Assembly: GCA_050943675.1 (NCBI GenBank)
Contig: JBMNPP010000069.1
Span: forward strand, 1-11,986
DNA: 11,986 nucleotides
Reading direction: 5' to 3'
Source: Brooklawnia sp050943675
GTDB lineage: Bacteria; Actinomycetota; Actinomycetes; Propionibacteriales; Propionibacteriaceae
Position numbers and translations under genes: made by a program. Of this stretch, positions 1 to 3,708 are shown piece by piece; within the stretch, counting starts at the first letter, position 1, and each line of letters begins with the position of its first letter. The notes under the pieces were generated by a model. It made no database searches, was not told where the DNA came from, and saw only the letters and a program-made list of their open reading frames with translations.

Positions 1-71
1 CGATGGTCGAGATCCTGGGTCGCGAGACCCCGGTCGACCTGACCTTCACGCAGATCCAGAAGGCTCTGTGA
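1..71 (+). CDS. nusG: Transcription termination/antitermination factor NusG, C-terminal end (5' partial)
   Basis: The first 71 bases are open in frame 3 and end in TGA at 69-71. They encode the last 22 residues of a protein, ending MVEILGRETPVDLTFTQIQKAL. The GRETPV-L-F-Q pattern is the end of the KOW domain of NusG, the RNA polymerase-associated factor that modulates pausing and links polymerase to the ribosome or Rho. The gene begins outside the window. The order nusG-rplK-rplA is the usual bacterial arrangement and supports the call. Only the tail is visible, so nothing can be said about the NGN domain or the start. Confidence 0.9.
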   Translation, partial: MVEILGRETPVDLTFTQIQKAL

Positions 72-113
72 GCCCAACGGATCTGCAGCCCGCCCAGGAC
101 GGGCGGATTGGCA

Positions 114-159
114 CCGGGCAGTTTGCTGGGCGTAAGGTTGCCCGGTTGCATCAGCAAAC
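114..159 (+). promoter_or_regulatory. Structured rplK leader, candidate L1 autoregulatory site
   Basis: Two complementary pairs are interleaved in the 110-base nusG-rplK gap. CCGGGCA (114-120) pairs with TGCCCGG (139-145), and GTTTGCTG (121-128) pairs with CAGCAAAC (152-159). They could form a pseudoknot or two exclusive folds. A third option nests GGGC/GCCC (128-131/140-143) above GTTTGC/GCAAAC, leaving a strongly asymmetric internal loop. The element ends about 10 bases before the ribosome binding site. In E. coli, L1 represses rplK-rplA translation by binding the mRNA leader at this place, so an L1 operator is a reasonable inference. A smaller hairpin, CCGCCC/GGGCGG, lies upstream at 90-106. 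Confidence 0.5.
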
Positions 160-181
160 ACAGATTGGAAAAGGACCCTAG

Positions 182-610
182 ATGCCTCCCAAGAAGAAGG
201 TAGCGGCGCTCGTCAAGATCGCCATCCAGGCGGGTGCTGCCACGCCGGCTCCGCCAGTAGGTACCGCGCTTGGCCCCCATGGTGTCAACATCATGGAGTT
301 CGTGAAGGCCTACAACGCCAGGACCGAGGCCGACCGCGGCACCATCGTCCCGGCCGAGATCACCATCTACGAGGACCGGACCTTCACGTTCATCGTGAAG
401 ACTCCGCCGGCCTCCGAGTTGATCAAGAAGGCCGCCGGACTGGCCAAGGGCTCCGGTGAGCCAAACAAGGAGAAGGTCGGCAGGATCACCAAGGATCAGG
501 TGCGCGAGATCGCCAACACCAAGATGCCCGACCTCAACGCGAACGATGTCGAGCAGGCGATGAAGATCGTCGAGGGCACTGCCCGCTCGATGGGTGTCAC
601 TGTCGTATGA
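182..610 (+). CDS. rplK: 50S ribosomal protein L11
   Basis: This 142-residue protein is full length for L11, which builds the base of the GTPase-associated centre on 23S rRNA and is the target of thiostrepton. The N-terminal domain contains the proline loop PAPPVG (residues 22-27) and the block HGVNIMEF, followed by YEDRTFTFIVKTPPA. The C-terminal RNA-binding domain has DLNANDVEQAMKIVEGTARSMGVTV. The start is set by AAAGGA at 170-175, six bases before the ATG. Two positions in the normally invariant PPVGPALGQ stretch differ: Thr28 stands where Pro is usual and Pro32 where Gln is usual. Val replaces the common Cys in MEFCKA. The gene lies between nusG and rplA, and an upstream structured leader may mediate control by L1. 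Confidence 0.97.
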   Translation: MPPKKKVAALVKIAIQAGAATPAPPVGTALGPHGVNIMEFVKAYNARTEADRGTIVPAEITIYEDRTFTFIVKTPPASELIKKAAGLAKGSGEPNKEKVGRITKDQVREIANTKMPDLNANDVEQAMKIVEGTARSMGVTVV

Positions 611-689
611 GCCCCGCCGGCCACCATGGTCGGCACCCGAAATCAAGACCGACCTGGCAGGACGTGCATCCGAACCAGGACCTGGTGGA

Positions 690-706
690 TCAGCCCACGA
701 GGCTGA
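690..706 (+). promoter_or_regulatory. Small hairpin before the rplA ribosome binding site
   Basis: TCAGCC (690-695) and GGCTGA (701-706) form a six-base-pair stem with a five-base loop, ending four bases before the AAAGGA Shine-Dalgarno at 711-716 of rplA. A second possible stem, GGTCGG/CCGACC (628-633/649-654), lies further up in the same 113-base rplK-rplA gap. They may tune rplA translation. No known regulator can be assigned from the sequence. Confidence 0.25.
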
Positions 707-723
707 CGTGAAAGGAACCAGAC

Positions 724-1449
724 ATGACCAATACGCACAGCAAGCGCTATCGCGCCTCTGCAGAACTGCGCGACGCCGGCCAGTTCTACAGCCCCGAAGA
801 AGCGATCGCCATCATCAAGCAATTCCCCGCAGGCAACTTCGACGAATCGGTCGAGGTCTCGATGCGGCTCGGTGTTGATCCCCGCAAGGCCGACCAGATG
901 GTCCGCGGCACGGTCAACCTGCCCCACGGCACTGGCAAGACGGCACGGGTCCTCGTCTTCGCCCAGGGCCCCAAGGCCGCCGAGGCCACCGAGGCCGGCG
1001 CCGACGAGGTCGGCTCGGATGAGCTGATCGAGAAGGTATCGGGCGGCTACCTCGACTTCGATGCCGTGGTGGCCACGCCAGACATGATGGGCAAGGTCGG
1101 CCGGCTCGGTCGCATCCTGGGCCCCCGTGGCCTGATGCCCAACCCCAAGACCGGCACCGTGACCATGGATGTGGCCAAGGCTGTCACCGATATCAAGGGT
1201 GGCAAGATCGAATTCCGCGTGGATCGCCACGCCAACCTGCAGTTCATCGTGGGCAAGGCAAGCTTCACCCCGGAGGCCCTGACCGAGAACTACCGGGCAG
1301 CCATGGATGAGATCGCGCGGCTGCGGCCCAGCAGCGCCAAGGGACGCTACGTCCGCAAGATCACCTTGTCGACCACGATGGGCCCCGGCATCCATGTTGA
1401 CATCGCTGCATCGCGCCCGGTGAAGGAAGACGCCGCGGTCGAGGCCTGA
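724..1449 (+). CDS. rplA: 50S ribosomal protein L1
   Basis: The 241-residue product matches the length of bacterial L1, the mobile stalk protein that helps release deacylated tRNA from the E site and that represses its own operon in E. coli. The diagnostic block runs from about residue 120 to 147: MMGKVGRLGRILGPRGLM followed by PNPKTGTVT. Downstream come GKIEFRVDRHANL and FIVGKASF, also typical. The ATG is preceded by AAAGGA at 711-716, seven bases away. The protein ends in a short acidic alanine-rich tail (KEDAAVEA). It follows rplK by 113 bases on the same strand and is followed by a strong hairpin, so rplK-rplA probably ends a transcription unit here. Confidence 0.97.
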   Translation: MTNTHSKRYRASAELRDAGQFYSPEEAIAIIKQFPAGNFDESVEVSMRLGVDPRKADQMVRGTVNLPHGTGKTARVLVFAQGPKAAEATEAGADEVGSDELIEKVSGGYLDFDAVVATPDMMGKVGRLGRILGPRGLMPNPKTGTVTMDVAKAVTDIKGGKIEFRVDRHANLQFIVGKASFTPEALTENYRAAMDEIARLRPSSAKGRYVRKITLSTTMGPGIHVDIAASRPVKEDAAVEA

Positions 1450-1466
1450 GACCGCCATTGAACATT

Positions 1467-1509
1467 TGCCCACGGCCCCCGCTGGTGAATCCTGCGGGGG
1501 CCGTAGGCA
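1467..1509 (+). terminator. Strong hairpin after rplA
   Basis: An 11-base-pair perfect stem (1472-1482 with 1494-1504, GC-rich) has an 11-base loop. After one mismatch it extends by four more pairs (1467-1470 with 1506-1509). It starts 18 bases after the rplA stop. There is no T-run behind it, so it may act as a weak or Rho-assisted terminator, or as an mRNA-stabilising or processing structure rather than a classic intrinsic terminator. Confidence 0.65.
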
Positions 1510-1522
1510 TTCCAGTGCTGAT

Positions 1523-1552
1523 TTGGCCCTGGGCGCATCCAGCCACTACAGT
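1523..1552 (+). promoter_or_regulatory. Candidate promoter for the rplJ-rplL unit
   Basis: TTGGCC (1523-1528) and TACAGT (1547-1552) are separated by 18 bases and resemble a housekeeping sigma -35/-10 pair. The -10 has the TAnnnT core common in actinobacteria. It lies just after the rplA terminator hairpin and would start RNA near 1559, where the L10 leader begins. It was assigned by eye only. Confidence 0.4.
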
Positions 1553-1738
1553 TGCCAGAGCCGAAGACCGCCGGTAGTTGTACTCGAAAGCCCGTCAGGG
1601 CGCCTGCGCAGGTGAACCAGCCGAAAGCTGCCGTGTGCAGCCAGCCAGCCCGGGACGCCCGCGTCACGGGCTTTTTGTTTGCCCGCCGAGTGCATCGACC
1701 AGAAGTCTTCGTACCTAGAGAAGTGGGAAGGAGACCCA
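1553..1738 (+). promoter_or_regulatory. L10 leader (ribosomal protein L10-L12 responsive mRNA leader)
   Basis: The region upstream of rplJ is a long, folded, non-coding leader. It has ACCG-C-CGGT (1568-1576), GCCC/GGGC (1590-1593/1598-1601), the palindrome CCTGCGCAGG (1603-1612) and the CAGC/GCTG stem (1618-1621/1627-1630). The last competes with GCTGC/GCAGC (1627-1631/1637-1641). An intrinsic terminator follows at 1647-1680. L10 leaders at this place are known widely in bacteria. In B. subtilis the L10(L12)4 complex controls rplJL by transcription attenuation. The position and the folded elements with a terminator support the call. I could not run a covariance model. Confidence 0.75.
1647..1680 (+). 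terminator. Attenuator terminator in the rplJ leader
   Basis: AGCCCG (1647-1652) pairs with CGGGCT (1667-1672). After one G-A mismatch, GACG (1654-1657) pairs with CGTC (1662-1665), closed by the loop CCCG. TTTTT and a second TTT follow directly (1672-1680). This is a classic intrinsic terminator, 58 bases before the rplJ start, so it can only act as a regulated attenuator of the ribosomal genes. A second copy of the left-arm word AGCCCG occurs upstream at 1589-1594. Confidence 0.8.
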
Positions 1739-2428
1739 ATGGCGAGGCCTGACAAGGTGGCCGCTGTCGCTCAGCTGGTGAAAGATTTCAGCAGCAGCGA
1801 GGCAGTCGTGCTCACCGAGTACCGCGGACTCACCGTCAAGCACCTGAAAGACCTTCGTAGGTCACTGGGTGAGGACGCCAGCTACGCCGTTGCGAAGAAC
1901 ACCCTTGCTCTGATCGCTGCCAAGGAGGCTGGCGTCGAGGGACTCGACGAGCAGCTGACCGGGCCCACCGCTTTCGCCTTCATCACTGGCGATATCGCGG
2001 TTGCAGCAAAGAGCCTGCGTGATTTCGCAAAGGCCAATCCGCTTCTGGTCATCAAGGGCGCTGTGCTCGAAGGACGCGTCCTGACCGCTGAGCAGGCCAG
2101 GGCACTGGCCGACCTGGAGTCGCGCGAGGTGCTGCTGGCCAAGCTGGCTGGTGCCATGAAGGCGTCGCTGAGCACTGCGGTGGGTACCTTCGCCGCGCCG
2201 CTCACCCAGGCCGCGCAGTTGCTTGGTGTCCTGGAGACCAAGGCCCAGGAAGATCCCTCGGCCATTGGTGGTGCTGGCACCCCGGCCACCGACCAGAAGC
2301 AAGACGCTGATGACAGCGTCACCGCCTCGGCACCTGCCGAGGAGACCGCCGAAACCCCGGCACCCGAGGCAGCCGATGCTGTCGAGGCCACCACTGACGC
2401 GGCGGTTGACGCTGCATCGAACGAATAA
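1739..2428 (+). CDS. rplJ: 50S ribosomal protein L10
   Basis: The product has 229 residues starting at the ATG at 1739, which is preceded by GGGAAGGAGA at 1725-1734. An in-frame start further upstream (1679) would lie inside the attenuator T-run and was rejected. The N-terminal part (EYRGLTVKHLKDLRRSL, then VAKNTLALIAAKE) is the rRNA-binding domain of L10. Residues of about 140-170 (KLAGAMKASLSTAVGTFAAP and the following helix) are the C-terminal helix that carries L7/L12 dimers. L10 is usually about 165-180 residues. Here about 60 further residues form a low-complexity acidic tail of Ala, Glu, Asp, Thr and Pro. The gene is followed by rplL after 15 bases, with which it forms the stalk operon. 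Confidence 0.96.
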   Translation: MARPDKVAAVAQLVKDFSSSEAVVLTEYRGLTVKHLKDLRRSLGEDASYAVAKNTLALIAAKEAGVEGLDEQLTGPTAFAFITGDIAVAAKSLRDFAKANPLLVIKGAVLEGRVLTAEQARALADLESREVLLAKLAGAMKASLSTAVGTFAAPLTQAAQLLGVLETKAQEDPSAIGGAGTPATDQKQDADDSVTASAPAEETAETPAPEAADAVEATTDAAVDAASNE

Positions 2429-2443
2429 GGAAGGACGCCCAAC

Positions 2444-2830
2444 ATGGCGAAGCTGAGCACCGAGGAACTGCTTGATCAGTTCAAGGAAATGACCCTCATC
2501 GAACTGTCGGAATTCGTCAAGGCCTTCGAAGAGGCCTTTGACGTCAAGGCTGCCGCTCCGGTTGCCATGGCTGCTGCCCCGGCTGCAGCTGGCGAGGCCG
2601 CTGAAGAGGTCGAGGAGCAGACCGAGTTTGATGTCGTCCTCGAGTCGGCTGGCGACAAGAAGATTGCGGTCATCAAGGCCGTGCGTTCGCTCACCAGCCT
2701 TGGCCTGAAGGAGGCCAAGGACCTCGTGGAGTCGGCCCCCAAGGCTGTTCTCGAGGCTGCCAAGAAGGAAGATGCAGAAAAGGCGAAGGAGGCCCTGGAG
2801 GCCGAAGGCGCCACTGTCTCCCTCAAGTGA
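2444..2830 (+). CDS. rplL: 50S ribosomal protein L7/L12
   Basis: The 128-residue product is the multicopy stalk protein that recruits translational GTPases. The N-terminal dimerisation and L10-binding helices (residues 1-33, LSTEELLDQFKEMTLIELSE) are followed by an Ala-rich flexible hinge (about 35-60). The C-terminal factor-binding domain comes next, with TEFDVVLESAGDKKIAVIKA, VRSLTSLGLKEAKDLVESAPK and the terminal EGATVSLK. AAGGAAGGA at 2427-2435 overlaps the rplJ stop and sits eight bases before the ATG. The gene is co-transcribed with rplJ and is followed by a strong terminator, which separates it from the accessory genes that precede rpoB. Confidence 0.97.
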   Translation: MAKLSTEELLDQFKEMTLIELSEFVKAFEEAFDVKAAAPVAMAAAPAAAGEAAEEVEEQTEFDVVLESAGDKKIAVIKAVRSLTSLGLKEAKDLVESAPKAVLEAAKKEDAEKAKEALEAEGATVSLK

Positions 2831-2853
2831 GTCAATTGGTCTGATACAGGCCA

Positions 2854-2890
2854 GGACGGGGGCGGGTCACGAGTTGACCCGCCCCCGTTC
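2854..2890 (+). terminator. Very stable terminator hairpin after rplL
   Basis: A 14-base-pair perfect stem (2856-2869 with 2875-2888), extendable to 16 pairs with one G-T, closes a five-base loop. It contains GGGGG/CCCCC and starts 23 bases after the rplL stop. The following GCGTTCCTCT is only mildly pyrimidine-rich. It should end most rplJL transcripts before the accessory module. Confidence 0.8.
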
Positions 2891-2900
2891 GCGTTCCTCT

Positions 2901-2941
2901 ACCATGTGAGTTGGGGAAGCGGGGAACCCAATTCACATGGT
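2901..2941 (+). repeat. Second long inverted repeat behind the rplL terminator
   Basis: ACCATGTGAGTTGGG (2901-2915) pairs over 15 positions, including one G-U in RNA, with the arm at 2927-2941. The loop has 11 bases. It starts ten bases after the end of the rplL terminator. No T-run follows. It may be a backup or reverse-strand terminator, or a protein binding site. Confidence 0.6.
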
Positions 2942-2965
2942 CAAGTTCGCGAGAAAGCAGTAGCA

Positions 2966-3193
2966 ATGACGCAGTCGGTTGAGCAACATCAGCCCAGGCG
3001 TGTCGAGGTTTCTGCTGACGCGATCGAGGGGCAATCAGAGATCTACAATGCGCGGCTGGCCTTCGCCGAGCGAGGGTACCGGGATGATGGCGATGCCGTC
3101 GCGACCCGGCTACTGCCGGCCAAGCGGGCCAGGGTTGAGCACTCCAGTGCTGTCAACCGAGCAGCGCGTTCCCTCGTCGCGAATCAGCCGTAA
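2966..3193 (+). CDS. Doubtful small ORF of unknown function
   Basis: An ATG-initiated reading frame of 75 residues (beginning MTQSVEQHQPRRVEVSADAI) ends in TAA at 3191-3193. I do not recognise it. It has no signal peptide, membrane segment or known motif. It lacks a good Shine-Dalgarno (only GAGA-like bases about 13 upstream), and its third-position GC looks lower than in the neighbouring genes. The antisense strand also reads like protein but is broken by stops at 3110-3112 and further on, so the segment may be decayed sequence. An internal inverted repeat at 3133-3158 is odd for a coding region. It lies between the rplL terminator and the bidirectional hairpin at 3229-3264. It could equally be non-coding. 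Confidence 0.22.
   Translation: MTQSVEQHQPRRVEVSADAIEGQSEIYNARLAFAERGYRDDGDAVATRLLPAKRARVEHSSAVNRAARSLVANQP
3133..3158. repeat. Bulged inverted repeat
   Basis: GGTTGA-GCACT (3133-3143) is complementary to AGTGC-TCAACC (3146-3150 and 3153-3158), with a two-base loop and a two-base bulge (3151-3152). That gives 11 base pairs. The role is unknown: it could be an operator-like palindrome or a hairpin in a transcript of the weak ORF that contains it. Confidence 0.45.
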
Positions 3194-3202
3194 CCACTCG
3201 TC

Positions 3203-3218
3203 AGGGCAGAGCCCTTTT
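3203..3218 (+). terminator. Short candidate terminator on the plus strand
   Basis: AGGGC (3203-3207) pairs with GCCCT (3211-3215) over a three-base loop, and TTTT overlaps the end of the stem (3215-3218). It lies ten bases after the stop of the doubtful ORF at 2966-3193. The stem is short, so activity is uncertain. Confidence 0.3.
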
Positions 3219-3228
3219 GGGCACACAA

Positions 3229-3264
3229 CAAGGGGTGAGACCTGGGGGATGGTCTCACCCCTTG
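3229..3264 (-). terminator. Terminator hairpin behind the small secreted protein gene, possibly bidirectional
   Basis: A perfect 14-base-pair stem, CAAGGGGTGAGACC (3229-3242) with its complement (3251-3264), has an eight-base loop. It lies about 40 bases past the stop of the minus-strand gene at 3307-3528, the expected place for its terminator. On the minus strand TTGTG follows the stem. On the plus strand CTGCTTTCC follows, so it could work in both directions. No clear T-run is present on either side. Confidence 0.65.
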
Positions 3265-3306
3265 CTGCTTTCCATGGGGGGGAGGAGTGCTTCCGCCGTC
3301 AAACGA

Positions 3307-3528
3307 TCACGGGTAGGGGCCGTTGCTCAGAGGCGTAACTAGCCACTCCGAGGGAGGGCGAGTGGGACTCACCTTCCCCTTGTTCCGGTCGATGGGGGTC
3401 GGTACCGTTTGCACATTGCCCTTCACCACAGTGGCGGCGGGGGCAGCCTGTGCGGTGCTTGCAGGCAACGCGAAGGCTCCAACGAGAAGCGCCGCACTCG
3501 CCAGTCTTGCGATGCGTTTCTTATTCAC
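3307..3528 (-). CDS. Small Sec-exported proline-rich protein, candidate peptide-signal precursor
   Basis: A 73-residue protein on the minus strand starts at GTG. TAGGAGG lies five bases before the start and is an excellent Shine-Dalgarno, which makes the gene convincing despite its size. Residues 1-28 are a typical signal peptide: a basic MNKKRIAR head, the hydrophobic core AALLVGAFAL, and cleavage predicted after ASTAQA. The mature part would have 45 residues, net positive, without cysteine and with nine prolines, ending PSEWLVTPLSNGPYP. I recognise no family. It has its own promoter and terminator and is transcribed away from an HTH-TPR regulator, the arrangement seen for pheromone precursors of RRNPP regulators. 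A cell-envelope or antimicrobial peptide is an alternative. Confidence 0.8.
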   Translation of the reverse strand: MNKKRIARLASAALLVGAFALPASTAQAAPAATVVKGNVQTVPTPIDRNKGKVSPTRPPSEWLVTPLSNGPYP

Positions 3529-3563
3529 TGCAGCCTCCTACCGATCAACCTGAACTTGACAAA

Positions 3564-3593
3564 ACAGTAAGCGACCCTTGACTAACTTGTCAA
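3564..3593 (-). promoter_or_regulatory. Candidate promoter of the small secreted protein gene
   Basis: Read on the minus strand, a perfect TTGACA (3588-3593) is followed after 18 bases by TACTGT (3564-3569), which has the TAnnnT core. RNA would start near 3557, giving a 5' UTR of about 28 bases with the strong TAGGAGG site. It overlaps the candidate plus-strand promoter of the divergent regulator. Confidence 0.6.
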
Positions 3594-3608
3594 GATTGAC
3601 TGTAAAGT
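3578..3608 (+). promoter_or_regulatory. Candidate promoter of the HTH-TPR regulator
   Basis: TTGACT (3578-3583) and TAAAGT (3603-3608) are 19 bases apart, or TGTAAA (3601-3606) at 17 bases. This would give a leader of about 90 bases before the regulator start. The elements interdigitate with the minus-strand promoter. A second weaker pair, TTGCAT (3612-3617) and CACAAT (3636-3641), lies just downstream. Confidence 0.45.
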
Positions 3609-3708
3609 TACTTGCATCCAGCAGTGTTGACAACGCACAATGGCAGCAACGCCAGCAACTTGAAACTTCATCGAGCTGGAAGGACGATCCCGGGAAAGGC
3701 GGCGGGGG

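Larger units (their letters stand above)
2942..3306. other. Stretch without a confident gene
   Basis: Between the inverted repeat at 2901-2941 and the stop of the minus-strand secreted protein gene there is no gene I can support firmly. It holds the doubtful 75-residue ORF (2966-3193), the bulged inverted repeat (3133-3158), a short hairpin with T4 (3203-3218), the long terminator hairpin (3229-3264) and a G-rich run near 3275-3285. TACAAT at 3044-3049 looks like a -10 but has no -35. A decayed gene or a small RNA is possible and cannot be decided from this sequence. Confidence 0.5.
3556..3632. promoter_or_regulatory. Cluster of TTGAC words in the divergent intergenic region (candidate operators)
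   Basis: TTGAC occurs on the plus strand at 3556, 3578, 3596 and 3627, and its complement GTCAA at 3589-3593. TTGAC-N6-GTCAA (3578-3593) is a short palindrome. AACTTGAC (3553-3560) is echoed by AACTTGTC (3584-3591). Some copies are -35 boxes, but the number within about 80 bases of AT-richer DNA suggests binding sites for the neighbouring regulator. Confidence 0.35.

Noticed and set aside
643..1473. Open frame of 276 residues on the minus strand
   Set aside because: It is antisense to rplA and no family is recognisable. Shadow of a high-GC gene.
1679..1738. Upstream in-frame start for rplJ adding 20 residues
   Set aside because: It would begin inside the T-run of the leader terminator and lacks a ribosome binding site. 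ATG 1739 has a strong one and fits L10 alignments.
2979..3338. Plus-strand frame of 119 residues
   Set aside because: It runs through the terminator hairpin at 3229-3264 and into the end of the minus-strand secreted protein gene. No ribosome binding site.
3323..3553. Plus-strand frame of 76 residues
   Set aside because: It is antisense to the secreted protein gene, whose signal peptide and Shine-Dalgarno are clear, and it lacks start signals of its own.
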